A DNA stretch of 64,000 nt from Hyphomicrobiales bacterium (GCA_900471925.1 UCGV01000005.1:248001-312000), one strand, 5' to 3'. Positions 30,271 through 38,899 are shown, counted from the stretch's first letter. A program made the numbers and translations. Notes: generated by a model not told the origin, from the letters alone.

Positions 30271-30616
30271 AACGACCCGCGAACTGCTGACGGCAGGTGG
30301 CTGGAAAGACCTGGAATTCGGCCCCTTCCGCGAGGACGTGACAATCCATTGGATCCGCCCCTTCGAAGGCGATCAACCGGGCGTGGCGCTGCTGAAATAT
30401 GAAGCGGGCGCCAGCGTACCTCGCCACCGCCACGAAGGCTTGGAAACTATCCTCGTCCTCGGTGGCGTCCAGTCCGACGAGGCGGGCGATTACGGTCGCG
30501 GCAGCTATATCGTCAACGCACCCGGCACCGAACATTCAGTCTGGAGCGATACCGGCTGCGTGGTGCTGATCCAGTGGGATCGGCCGGTGAAAATTCTGGA
30601 AGAAGGGGCCGAATAA
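30263..30616 (+). CDS. Cupin-domain protein, ChrR-like
   Basis: A 117-residue single cupin domain with the ChrR-type pattern: [17 protein letters not shown] supplies two His and a Glu, and [19 protein letters not shown] a further His, enough for a metal site. It is the last gene of the biuret/formamide operon and overlaps the preceding hydrolase by 8 bp, so it is co-translated. Function unknown: possibly a small enzyme acting on a hydrolysis product or a metal/ligand sensor. No sigma-factor gene is nearby, so a role as ChrR anti-sigma factor is unlikely. Confidence 0.82.
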   Translation: MPETTRELLTAGGWKDLEFGPFREDVTIHWIRPFEGDQPGVALLKYEAGASVPRHRHEGLETILVLGGVQSDEAGDYGRGSYIVNAPGTEHSVWSDTGCVVLIQWDRPVKILEEGAE

Positions 30617-30648
30617 CCCGGCAGCGTCAGCGCGCCTCCATGCCTGCT

Positions 30649-30683
30649 AGACAAGGCTGGTTTACTGATGACCAGCCTTGTCT
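30649..30683. terminator. Terminator-like hairpin between convergent operons
   Basis: AGACAAGGCTGGT and ACCAGCCTTGTCT form a perfect 13-base-pair stem around a nine-base loop, between the cupin stop and the convergent TRAP gene stop. No T-run is present on either side beyond TT, but position and stability fit a shared 3' end for both transcripts. Confidence 0.6.
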
Positions 30684-30692
30684 TCACACTTA

Positions 30693-31691
30693 TCAGGCCG
30701 ATTGCACGCTCTTGATACGGTCAAGACCGCCGACAACGGGGGCGAAATCGTCCCAGACGCCCTGAGCGCCCTTCTGCCATTCCTCGAAAGCTTCAGGCTT
30801 CAGGAGCTTGCCGCCATTCTTCAACGAGATTTCAACCGAAGCCGCCTCGTCATCGACGATCAACTGGTTGAAGTAAGCAGCGCCTTCAGTGGAGGCCTGC
30901 TGGAAGACTGCCTTCTGCTCGCCATTCAGGCCGGCCCAGAAGGTCGAGGAGTAATAGATGATGCCGGATGCCCAGATGTGGCCGGTCTCGGTCATATACG
31001 GCACGACCTCATAAAGCTTGAAGCCGGCATAGGCCGATTTGGTGAGGTCCATCGCGTCGGCAACGCCGGTTGCCAGCGCATTATAGGTCTCGGTGATCGG
31101 GATGCCGATCGGCGTCGTGCCGAAAGCGCTCCAGAGCTTGGTATGCAGCGGGCTCTGGATGACACGGATGCGCTTGCCCCTCAGCTGTTCCGGACGCGTC
31201 ACGGGCTCCTTGGTCAATAGATGGCGGGCGCCGTAATTGATGAAATCACCGACGACGAAATTCTGTGCCTGCAGCTTGCCTTTCAGATCGGCGCCGACAT
31301 CTCCGCTGACGGTGCGGCGGACATGATCGGCATCGCGGAACAGGAAGGGCAGATCGAGGATCTGCAGTTCCGGCGCCCAGCCGGATAGCGAGGAGACCGT
31401 TGAAAGGCTGGCATGGATGGAGCCGAGACGAACGCCTTCCGCCACTTCCTTTTCGCCGCCGAGCGCGCCGTTCTTGACGATGTTGAATTTGAACTGGCCG
31501 GGCAGCTTGGCTTCGACCAACTCGCTGATCTTCACCCAGATCTTCGTCTCCGGCTTATCGTCGCCGAGCAGCGAGGCGATCGTGATCGTCGTCGCGCGGG
31601 CGGCGGCCGTGCGAACGAAGGTCGGCGTGGCAAGGGCCGTGCCGGCAATCGCGGCGGTCTTCAGGAAATTGCGTCGGTTGAGATTGTCCAT
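30693..31691 (-). CDS. TRAP transporter substrate-binding protein, DctP family
   Basis: A 332-residue periplasmic binding protein with a Tat-type signal (NRRNFLKTAAIAGTAL, cleavage after AAA near 31). Family landmarks are the GALGGEKEVAEGVRLGSI segment, LRGKRIRVIQSPLHTKLW with the ligand-binding Arg, and GVADAMDLTKSAYAG. TRAP systems import organic acids, sulfonates or sugar acids with a sodium or proton gradient. It is the last gene of the minus-strand operon that also encodes an SsuD-like monooxygenase, so a sulfonate is a candidate ligand. Confidence 0.92.
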   Translation of the reverse strand: MDNLNRRNFLKTAAIAGTALATPTFVRTAAARATTITIASLLGDDKPETKIWVKISELVEAKLPGQFKFNIVKNGALGGEKEVAEGVRLGSIHASLSTVSSLSGWAPELQILDLPFLFRDADHVRRTVSGDVGADLKGKLQAQNFVVGDFINYGARHLLTKEPVTRPEQLRGKRIRVIQSPLHTKLWSAFGTTPIGIPITETYNALATGVADAMDLTKSAYAGFKLYEVVPYMTETGHIWASGIIYYSSTFWAGLNGEQKAVFQQASTEGAAYFNQLIVDDEAASVEISLKNGGKLLKPEAFEEWQKGAQGVWDDFAPVVGGLDRIKSVQSA

Positions 31692-31708
31692 GAATAAGGT
31701 CCTGTCCG

Positions 31709-33538
31709 TTAGAAAATGATCGCCCAGGCACAGAGGATTGCGAGGGAGACGAGAAGGGCAAGCAGATAAGGAACGACCGCCTTGAAGAGGGCGGAGGCCG
31801 GGATGCGGGTCACGCCGCTGACGACGAAGATCAGCATGCCGAGCGGCGGGGTGAGACCGTGGATCATCAGATTGACGACGATGATGACTCCGAAATGGAT
31901 CGGATCGATACCGGCGGCGACGGCAGCCGGCAGCAGGATCGGGCCGAACAGCAGGATGGCAGCGCCGATGTCGAGAACGAGGCCGACGACCAGCAGAATG
32001 ATGTTCGACAGCAGGATCACGGCAAGCGCGCTGCCGCCGAGCGCCGTCGTCAGATGCGAGATCAGGCCCGAGACATCATCGACAGCCAGGAGAAAGGCAA
32101 AGGGGCCGGCTGTGCCGATCAGCAACCCGATCGCAGCCGCTTCTACGGCCGCCTGGCGGAAGGCGGCATAGAGCGAGACCACACCAAGCCGAGCCCCGAT
32201 GCCGAGCAGGAATGTGTAGAAGGCGGCAAGGGCTGCGGCTTCTGTCGTCGTGACGATGCCGATGCGGATGCCGACCACGACAATGACGCCGAGGCCGAAG
32301 GCCGGGATTGCCTGGATGGCCGATTGCCAGCGCTGCGCCGAGGTCGCTCGTGGCAGCGGCGCCTGGTCGCGCACCGTCAGGTGAATGGCAACGGCAAGGC
32401 AGATGGCCATCAGCCCACCTGCAAAGAAGCCACCGACGAGCAGGGATCCAACCGAAAGATTGGTGGCGGTTGCCAGGATCAGGAACGCGATCGATGGCGG
32501 AATGACATTATCCAGTACCGAGGTCGCGGCGATAATCGCTGCGGCCTTGGCCGGCGGATAGCCGTGGCGAACGAGTTCCGGCTGAAAGGTCGAGGCGCCG
32601 AAAGCAGCATTGGCAACCGATGACCCCGAGGCACCGGAAAAGAGTACACTTGTCAGCAGCGTGGTCTGGGCGAGGCCGGCGCGGCGATGGCCGACCATGG
32701 CAGCGGCAAATCGAACGAGCTGGTTGGCGACGCCTGACGCCGTCAGCAGGCCACCGGCAAGAAGGAAGAAAGGAATGGCGAGCAGCAGGAATTTCGAGAT
32801 GCCTGTGACGGTCGAGGAGACGATTGCCGGTTCCGGCAGGCTGCTGCCGAAAGCGATCACCACATAGGCGGCGGCGAGGAAGGCGTGCGGCAAGGGTGCG
32901 GCAAGCACGAGACCGATTGCAGCAATGAGACCAAGGAAGATGCTGGGCGGCCAGTCGAGCTCGATCGAGACGAACGGAATGCCGGCATAGAGCACTGCGC
33001 CAACCGCGAAGGAGACCAGGACCGGCCAAAGCTTTCCTTCGGCGATGCGCTGTAGCAGAAGAACGACGATGATGAGCGCGCCGCCGGCGCCGAGGAAGCC
33101 AAAACGGATCCATTCCGGCACGCCGAGCGTCGGGGAGATGCCGCCGAGCATGGTCATGATCTCGCTGCCGCCGAAGCTCAAAATGAGACCCGACAGGACA
33201 GTAAAGACATCGGCTGCGACCTGTGTTGCCGGATGCAGCCGCTCCGGCATCATCTTGACGAAGACATCAAGACGCATGGCGAGCGCACTGTTGAGACTGA
33301 GCGGCGCACCGAGCGCGATCAGCAGCACATGCAGCCAGATGCCGAGGTCTTCCGCGCCGATGAAGCCGGCAGCGAAGAAATAGCGCATGCAGACCGTGAC
33401 CAGCACCATGAAGAGCAAGACGGCAAGCACCGATGCGGCGGCAACGCCGAGGACGGCTTCGATCACCTTCAGAAGCCGGGCTGCAAGCCCGTCACCTGCC
33501 CCCAACTGTTCAGCCGGATGAAATTCGCTTGCTGCCAC
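31709..33538 (-). CDS. TRAP transporter permease, fused DctQ-DctM
   Basis: A 609-residue membrane protein. The first about 165 residues form the four-helix small subunit (DctQ; LLKVIEAVLGVAAASVLAVL, then VCMRYFF and ALGAPLSLNSALAMRLDV), and the rest is the large subunit (DctM) with landmarks LFSGASGSSVANAAFGAST, PPSIAFLILATATN, and GLTPPLGMLIFVVSG. Fusion of the two subunits is a known but less common arrangement. It lies 17 bp upstream of the binding-protein gene and forms with it a complete TRAP importer. Confidence 0.92.
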   Translation of the reverse strand: MAASEFHPAEQLGAGDGLAARLLKVIEAVLGVAAASVLAVLLFMVLVTVCMRYFFAAGFIGAEDLGIWLHVLLIALGAPLSLNSALAMRLDVFVKMMPERLHPATQVAADVFTVLSGLILSFGGSEIMTMLGGISPTLGVPEWIRFGFLGAGGALIIVVLLLQRIAEGKLWPVLVSFAVGAVLYAGIPFVSIELDWPPSIFLGLIAAIGLVLAAPLPHAFLAAAYVVIAFGSSLPEPAIVSSTVTGISKFLLLAIPFFLLAGGLLTASGVANQLVRFAAAMVGHRRAGLAQTTLLTSVLFSGASGSSVANAAFGASTFQPELVRHGYPPAKAAAIIAATSVLDNVIPPSIAFLILATATNLSVGSLLVGGFFAGGLMAICLAVAIHLTVRDQAPLPRATSAQRWQSAIQAIPAFGLGVIVVVGIRIGIVTTTEAAALAAFYTFLLGIGARLGVVSLYAAFRQAAVEAAAIGLLIGTAGPFAFLLAVDDVSGLISHLTTALGGSALAVILLSNIILLVVGLVLDIGAAILLFGPILLPAAVAAGIDPIHFGVIIVVNLMIHGLTPPLGMLIFVVSGVTRIPASALFKAVVPYLLALLVSLAILCAWAIIF

Positions 33539-33562
33539 GATATTTGCTTTCTTGCCTGGGGA

Positions 33563-34693
33563 TCAGGCGTTTTTGACGGTGGATAGGTCGCGATCGAAGA
33601 GCGTCGACCAGGTGTAGTTGCGCGCCTTCGACACTTCCCTGCTGACATCGAGACGCGGCAGAACCTTTTCGCCGAAACGATAGGCTTCCTCAAGCAGCGG
33701 CATGCCGGAAAGAATAAAGGTTTCGACGCCGGCCGTCTGATAGGCCTCCAGCGTACGCAGCACCGTATCGGGCGAGCCGACGATTGCCGTACCTGGACCG
33801 GGCCGCACGAGGCCGATGCCGGCCCAGAGATTGGGCGCGACTTCGAGCTCACGCAGGTTGTCCGGCTTGAGACCGCCATGAAGCGCGGTCATGCGCTGCT
33901 GGCCGACGGAATCGCTGCGGGCAACGAAGCGCTGGTTGGCAGCAATCGCCGCCTCGTCCATGCGACCATAAAGGTCAGCCGCAGCTTCCCACGCCTTTTC
34001 ATCCGTGTCTCGCACGATCACGTAGAGGCGAATGCCATATTCGAGCTCTCGTCCATATTGGGCGGCACGCGCCTTCACCGCCTCGACCTTGCCCTTGATC
34101 TGCTCCGGCGTTTCGCCCCAGGAGAGATAGGTATCGACGTGTTTTGCCGCGACATCGAGTGCCTTGTCGGAGGAGCCGCCGAACCACAGCGGCGGCGGGG
34201 CGATGCTTTCGCCGACCGGAAGAGCGAGCTTGGCGCCATCGGTGGAAAAATACTTGCCCTGATAGGTGACGCTCTCGCCGGCAAAGAGCCGATGCCACAG
34301 CTGCAGATATTCATCCGCCATATCGTAGCGTTCGTCATGCGGCAGCATCATGCCGTAGGCGCCGAGCATTTTCGCATCGCCCGAGACAACATTGATCAAC
34401 AGCCGGTCGCGCGCGAATTCCTGGAAGGTTGCCGCCATCTTCGCAAGCAGCGTCGGCGCGACGAGACCAGGATGGACGGCAACGAGGAAGCGCAGCCTTT
34501 CGGTATAGGAAAGCAGCGCGCTTGCCAGCACCCAGACATCGTGGGCGCCGGTGGCAAAGAGCGCGCCGGTGAAGCCGAGATGGTCATAGGCCTGGGCAAG
34601 CTGCTTGTAATAGCCGTAGTCGACCTGACGCGAGCCTTCCGGCTGCCACGGATAAGCGCCGTCAGGCGCGCACATATACCAGAAGACATTCAT
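33563..34693 (-). CDS. LLM-class FMNH2-dependent monooxygenase, SsuD-like alkanesulfonate desulfonase
   Basis: A 376-residue TIM-barrel flavin monooxygenase. Landmarks of the SsuD group are HPGLVAPTLLAKMAATF, LLINVVSGDAKM, HDERYDMADEYLQLWHRLF and PPPLWFGGSSDKAL. The start at 34693 has a GAGGAGCAGGAG ribosome region; the longer frame to 34867 has no family features. SsuD releases sulfite from alkanesulfonates and needs FMNH2 from an SsuE-type reductase, which is not encoded here. Its place between an SsuA-like gene and TRAP genes supports sulfur scavenging. Exact substrate unknown. Confidence 0.9.
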   Translation of the reverse strand: MNVFWYMCAPDGAYPWQPEGSRQVDYGYYKQLAQAYDHLGFTGALFATGAHDVWVLASALLSYTERLRFLVAVHPGLVAPTLLAKMAATFQEFARDRLLINVVSGDAKMLGAYGMMLPHDERYDMADEYLQLWHRLFAGESVTYQGKYFSTDGAKLALPVGESIAPPPLWFGGSSDKALDVAAKHVDTYLSWGETPEQIKGKVEAVKARAAQYGRELEYGIRLYVIVRDTDEKAWEAAADLYGRMDEAAIAANQRFVARSDSVGQQRMTALHGGLKPDNLRELEVAPNLWAGIGLVRPGPGTAIVGSPDTVLRTLEAYQTAGVETFILSGMPLLEEAYRFGEKVLPRLDVSREVSKARNYTWSTLFDRDLSTVKNA

Positions 34694-34703
34694 CTCCTGC
34701 TCC

Positions 34704-35555
34704 TCACTTCTTTGCTTCCAGCGGCAGGCCCATGGCAACCGCATGATCAAGATGACCGTGGCGGAAGAGCGTGTCGGCTTCCTCCTGCTGCTCGGCAAGC
34801 ACTGCCGCATCGATCGGCACCACGGAGAAATCACGAAAACGCACCACCCGCTCCCAGGCAACAGCATCGGTTCCGCTGCGATCGCTCTCTGCCAGAAGAT
34901 GGGCAGCCCTCACGGGATCGGCAGCGATCTCGCTGCCCAAGCGTGCAAGCTCCGAGACGACACCGCCGATTTCGGCGGAAGAAAGCCCGATGCGCGCAAG
35001 GCTCCAGAAGAGTGACCGGTTGGGAATCGTCGCACCACAGCGAACGATGAGGCGGAGATCGGCGCGCCCGATCGCCTTTTCCAGCCGTGGCGACATCGCA
35101 ACCCATGCATCGACCCGGCCTTCGAGCAGTTCCGTCAGGGAATCTCTTGTGCCGCTCTCGATGCGCTTGACATCTCCAAGTGCCAGCCCCTCGCTCTCCA
35201 GGCTGCGGGCAAGGAGATAGGTGTGAAACGAGCCGTCGATCAGGGAAACGGCGCGTCCGGCAAGATCGGCGACCGAGTCGATATCGCTGTCGGCACGCAC
35301 GAAGATCGCGCCGTTCGCCGGGCGCGGCGCCGATGCGGCGACATATTCGACATGAAGCCCACGCGCGTCCGCTTCGATCGGCGGCGTCGAGCCGGTTCCG
35401 CCAACATGGATCGCGCCGCTTTCCAGCAATGAGATCGTGTCGCGTCCCTCATCATAGGGAACGAAGATCGGGTCAAGCCCGGCAAAGGCGCTCGGCCAGA
35501 CACTGGCGAGCCGCAAGTGGAGATTGTTGGGATGAACGCCGATTCTCATCTTCAT
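34704..35555 (-). CDS. SsuA/NMT1-like solute-binding protein without signal peptide
   Basis: A 283-residue protein of the aliphatic-sulfonate/nitrate binding fold (LRLASVWPSAFAGLDPIFVPYDEGRD, GTGSTPPIEADARGLHVEYVAAS, ADLAGRAVSLIDGSFHTYLL are the typical blocks). From the first likely starts (35555, MKMRIGVHPNN; or 35549) the protein enters the domain at once and has no signal peptide or lipobox, and no ABC permease or ATPase gene is nearby. It could be a cytoplasmic ligand-binding protein or an enzyme-like derivative. It is first in an operon with ssuD-like and TRAP genes. Family assignment good, role unknown. Confidence 0.8.
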   Translation of the reverse strand: MKMRIGVHPNNLHLRLASVWPSAFAGLDPIFVPYDEGRDTISLLESGAIHVGGTGSTPPIEADARGLHVEYVAASAPRPANGAIFVRADSDIDSVADLAGRAVSLIDGSFHTYLLARSLESEGLALGDVKRIESGTRDSLTELLEGRVDAWVAMSPRLEKAIGRADLRLIVRCGATIPNRSLFWSLARIGLSSAEIGGVVSELARLGSEIAADPVRAAHLLAESDRSGTDAVAWERVVRFRDFSVVPIDAAVLAEQQEEADTLFRHGHLDHAVAMGLPLEAKK

Positions 35556-35653
35556 TCCGCATAGGATCAGGATTGCAATCAATCTACTTTTTTATAAATT
35601 GAATGCGAGAAAAGCTGTCCCTAGCCGGGACGGAAAACCAGATCGAAAATCTA

Positions 35654-35677
35654 TAAAATCTCTAGATAATAAAATCT
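35654..35677. promoter_or_regulatory. AT-rich repeat region, possible ArsR operator
   Basis: TAAAATCT occurs twice with a 16-bp period, and between them ATCT-CT-AGAT is a short palindrome (35658-35667). The site lies in the divergent spacer between the sulfonate operon and the ArsR gene. ArsR proteins of the BigR/SqrR group bind AT-rich dyads, so this is the best operator candidate in the gap. Confidence 0.35.
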
Positions 35678-35763
35678 TTTATCGGAGCCATCTATGCTGC
35701 AGACCACAGCATTGAATTTTCCACGTGCTCACTTTACTTTTTGATAGAACAAAAGAGGTGGCC

Positions 35764-36129
35764 ATGACCAAGCCCACGTCATCCAGGGTCTGCCGCAGTG
35801 TCGGCGAGGCGAGTGATCTTCTGAAGCTGATAGCCAACACGAACCGCTTGGCGATCGTCTGCTATCTTATGGAAACCGACGCGTCGGTTTCCGCCCTCGA
35901 GGAAGAGCTTGGCATTCGCCAGCCGACGCTTTCGCAACAGCTTGCGGAACTGCGTGAGGCAGGTATCATCGAAGGGCACCGCGACGGGAAGGCGATTGTC
36001 TATCGTGTGATCGATCCGAGGATCGAAGCAATCGTCCATACACTCCGCGACATGTTCTCCGGCCTCGACGACGTTACCGGCCGTTTCGGCATGGCCAAGT
36101 TGCCGGTCGATGAAGTGATGTTCGACTGA
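35764..36129 (+). CDS. ArsR/SmtB-family transcriptional regulator
   Basis: A 121-residue winged-helix regulator (NTNRLAIVCYLMETDASVSALEEEL split around 26-50; recognition helix RQPTLSQQLAELREAGII). The ATG at 35764 follows AGAGGTGG. Position of C33 in LAIVCYL matches the first redox cysteine of BigR/SqrR-type persulfide sensors, but the second cysteine expected in the last helix is absent (RDMFSGL has Ser there); the only other Cys is C10. It is divergent from the sulfonate operon and 8 bp upstream of a glutathione transferase gene. Control of sulfur genes is inferred from the position. Confidence 0.87.
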   Translation: MTKPTSSRVCRSVGEASDLLKLIANTNRLAIVCYLMETDASVSALEEELGIRQPTLSQQLAELREAGIIEGHRDGKAIVYRVIDPRIEAIVHTLRDMFSGLDDVTGRFGMAKLPVDEVMFD

Positions 36130-36137
36130 CCCTCCCG

Positions 36138-36776
36138 ATGATCGATTTCTATACCTGGATCACGCCGAACGGCCTAAAAATATCGATCGCGCTCGAAGAG
36201 TTCGGGCTGCCTTACAAGGCCCACACGATCGATATCACGAAAGGCGATCAGTTTTCCGCCGCTTATCTGGCGATCAATCCGGGCGGCAAGATCCCTGCCA
36301 TCGTCGACCACGACACAGGAATCACGCTGGCCGAGTCCGGAGCGATCCTGCTCTATCTCGCCGAAAAGACCGGACGGTTCCTGCCGCAACAAGGCGTTGC
36401 CCGCCACCACACCATCGAATGGCTAATGTGGCAGATGGGCGGGTTCGGCCCGACGCTAGGCCATGCCCATTATTTCCTGACCTATAATGAAGGCCGAGCG
36501 CCCTTTGCCGAAGAGCTTTTTCGCAGTGACACCGCGAGGCTCTACGCGACGCTCGAAAGCCGCCTCGACGAACGCGAATACCTTGTCGGCGATTATTCGA
36601 TCGCCGACATGGCTATCTGGCCATGGGTTTCGCGGTTCGTGCGCCACAAGATCGATCTCGGCGATTTTCCGAATGTCCGCCGCTGGTATTTGCAGCTTGC
36701 CGCTCGACCACAAGTGCAGCGCGGCTACGAGGTGCCGCACTTCACTAGCCCGGTTCCGCATCCATCCGATCCCTGA
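36138..36776 (+). CDS. Glutathione S-transferase, Nu-class (YfcG/YghU) type
   Basis: A 212-residue two-domain protein: thioredoxin-like GSH domain at 1-82 with the Nu-class TPNGLKISIALEE start (Thr and Asn instead of Ser/Tyr) and the cis-Pro/Glu-Ser motif GGKIPAIVDHDTG, LAESGAILLYLAE; all-alpha domain from about 88 with the folding motif YSIADMAIWPWV. Nu-class members have disulfide reductase and peroxidase activity. It follows the ArsR gene after 8 bp, so both are probably one transcript and may belong to a thiol/sulfur response. Confidence 0.9.
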   Translation: MIDFYTWITPNGLKISIALEEFGLPYKAHTIDITKGDQFSAAYLAINPGGKIPAIVDHDTGITLAESGAILLYLAEKTGRFLPQQGVARHHTIEWLMWQMGGFGPTLGHAHYFLTYNEGRAPFAEELFRSDTARLYATLESRLDEREYLVGDYSIADMAIWPWVSRFVRHKIDLGDFPNVRRWYLQLAARPQVQRGYEVPHFTSPVPHPSDP

Positions 36777-36801
36777 TCGGCAAGATTGCCCGGCCGGCCG
36801 C

Positions 36802-37233
36802 CTATCGCGTAAACATGAGCCGCATGCGCGCAACGATGCCCTTCATTCCCGGTATGGAGGCGGCCCTCAGATGGCGGGCGACGACACCAGCATCGACGCG
36901 GGCTCCAAAATGGCAGGAGCAGACGAGCCCATGCAATTGCCGGTCGTTCAGGTCGAAGAAGCTCTGGGCGTCGCCATAGGTATCGCCCTCAAGGCCGGCG
37001 GCACGCAGGACCGGATCGGCATAGGCTACGGATATGGGCGATCCGGCCATCCGCATCATCATCCGCTGGTCGCGAGGCAGATATTCGGTTTCACGAAGGG
37101 TAACCAGCGAAAGCATGGGATCGCGTTCCAAAAGCGCAACCCACCGGTCCAACCGCTCGGCGCGAGACAGTTGTGGCGTGGTGCGGCTGACCCTGGCAAT
37201 AGCCTTGAGCTGATCGACTGCGTACTGTTCCAT
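36802..37233 (-). CDS. Conserved-looking hypothetical protein, function unknown
   Basis: A 143-residue protein I cannot assign. AGGAGG stands five bases before the ATG, and the composition is protein-like, so it is probably real. It is soluble, without signal peptide or membrane segment. The first 50 residues are helical (LSRAERLDRWVALLERDP), the middle contains YLPRDQRMMMRMAGSPISVAY and DPVLRAAGLEGDTYGDAQ, and the end is basic (GMKGIVARMRLMFTR). A C-x-C-H motif (LVCSCHFGA) near 105 could bind a metal but is too little to predict function. It stands alone between the convergent glutathione transferase and the spoVR cluster. Confidence 0.7.
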   Translation of the reverse strand: MEQYAVDQLKAIARVSRTTPQLSRAERLDRWVALLERDPMLSLVTLRETEYLPRDQRMMMRMAGSPISVAYADPVLRAAGLEGDTYGDAQSFFDLNDRQLHGLVCSCHFGARVDAGVVARHLRAASIPGMKGIVARMRLMFTR

Positions 37234-37333
37234 GGCGGCCTCCTATTTGAGAAAAATAGACTGCACGCCCCCGTAAGAAAATTGATCCCAACTGCGCTGC
37301 CTGTCCAATCACGTTTGGCAGCATCCTGCCTGC

Positions 37334-38899
37334 TCACGCAAATTCGCTCTGCCTCGCAAAGGTGCGCGGATGGGCGATATGCTTTTTGACGATCGTGTCC
37401 TTGCTGTCGAGTTCTTCCAGCAGGACGTCGTAGGTCCAGAGATCCGCAAGATGCTGCAGAACGAGCTTCAGATCCTCTTCTTCGAGGAATTCGTCATTGC
37501 TGGCTCGGTGCTGCAGCAGCAGTCGGCGGTCGCCGGCAAGATCGACATCGACGATTTCGATCGCCGGGTCGGTGTGGCCGATATCATAGCCGCGTGACAA
37601 CTGTCGGCGGATGCGACGATAGCCGCGCTCGTCATGGATCGCTGAAACCAGAATACCCTCCTGGATCTCAGGATCGTCATGAAGCTGGAACATGCGCCAG
37701 CGCCGCATCAGGCTTGGGCTCAGGAACTGGCTGACGAAACTCTCGTCGCGGTAATTGGCCCAGATATCGCGCAAGACCGCCATCGGATCGCCGCGACCGG
37801 CGATGTCGGGGAACCAGTCGCGGTCCTCGCCTGTTGGTTCCGTCACGATGCGCTCGATGTCCTGCATCATCGCAAAACCGAGCGCATAGGGATTGAAGCC
37901 GGAGAAGCGCCGATCATCGTACATCGGCTGGAACACGACATTCGTGTGCGATTTCAGGAACTCGAAATAATTGCCATCGCTAAGCTGACCGGTTTCATGC
38001 AGGCGCTGCATGATCCTGTAATGGACATAGGTGGCGGTTCCCTCGTTCATCACCTTGGTCTGGCGCTGGGGATGGAAATACTGGGCGACGTGGCGAACGA
38101 TGCGCAGGATTTCACGCTGCCAGGAATGCAGCCGGGGCGCCGATTTCTCGAGAAAGTAGAGAATATTATCCTGCGGCAGACCAAGTGCCGCGCGCCGGCG
38201 CTCATATTCCTGGTCGGATTTGCTGCGCTTGAGCCCGACCGGCACAGTGCGCCAGAGATCGTTGAAGATCTTCTCCTCGTGCGCACGGCGCTCCTGCAGC
38301 CGTTTTTCCTCCTGCCGCAGATCGACCTGGGTCTTGCCGGCATAGCGGTGCACGCCATGTGACATCAGCGCGTGAGCGGCATCAAGCGTGCGCTCGACAG
38401 CCACTTCGCCGTAGCGTTCCTCGCAGCGGGAAATGTAGCTCTTGGCGAAATCGAGATAGTCGAGGATGCCCTCGGCATCGGTCCAGAGCTTGAACAGATA
38501 GTTGTTCTTGAAGAAGTGGTTATGGCCAAAGGCGGCATGCGCAATGACCAGCGTCTGCATGGTCGCCGTATTCTCCTCCATCAGATAGGAGATGCAGGGC
38601 GAGCTGTTGATGACGATCTCGTAGGCGAGATCGCGCATCCCCTTGCGGTAGAAGGCCTCGTGGTGGGCAAAATGCTTGCCGAAGGACCAGTGGCGATAGA
38701 AGAGCGGCATGCCCGTCGAGGAGTAGGCATCAAGCATCTGCTCTGATGTGATGACCTCAATCTGGTTCGGATAGACATCGAGCCCGAGTTCTCCGAGCGC
38801 GATGTCTTCGCAGGCGTCATGAATGCGCTGCAGGGTCGGGAAATCCCAGTCGGCGCCTTCGAACAGAAGCTTTTCCTTGTGCCGGGTGCTGGTCTTCAT
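37334..38899 (-). CDS. SpoVR family protein
   Basis: A 521-residue SpoVR/YcgB protein (landmarks EIVINSSPCISYLMEENTAT, AHAAFGHNHFFKNNYLF, HPQRQTKVMNEGTATYVHY with conserved His and Glu). The start at 38899 overlaps the YeaH stop by 4 bp; the longer frame is only a shadow of yeaH. SpoVR is needed for spore cortex formation in Bacillus, but homologues are widespread in non-sporing bacteria as part of the prkA-yeaH-spoVR stress cluster; the biochemical function is unknown. Third gene of the operon starting at prkA. Confidence 0.93.
   Translation of the reverse strand: MKTSTRHKEKLLFEGADWDFPTLQRIHDACEDIALGELGLDVYPNQIEVITSEQMLDAYSSTGMPLFYRHWSFGKHFAHHEAFYRKGMRDLAYEIVINSSPCISYLMEENTATMQTLVIAHAAFGHNHFFKNNYLFKLWTDAEGILDYLDFAKSYISRCEERYGEVAVERTLDAAHALMSHGVHRYAGKTQVDLRQEEKRLQERRAHEEKIFNDLWRTVPVGLKRSKSDQEYERRRAALGLPQDNILYFLEKSAPRLHSWQREILRIVRHVAQYFHPQRQTKVMNEGTATYVHYRIMQRLHETGQLSDGNYFEFLKSHTNVVFQPMYDDRRFSGFNPYALGFAMMQDIERIVTEPTGEDRDWFPDIAGRGDPMAVLRDIWANYRDESFVSQFLSPSLMRRWRMFQLHDDPEIQEGILVSAIHDERGYRRIRRQLSRGYDIGHTDPAIEIVDVDLAGDRRLLLQHRASNDEFLEEEDLKLVLQHLADLWTYDVLLEELDSKDTIVKKHIAHPRTFARQSEFA

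Noticed and set aside
30678..31220. 180-codon plus-strand frame opposite the TRAP binding protein
   Set aside because: Lies wholly within a clear DctP-family gene on the other strand.
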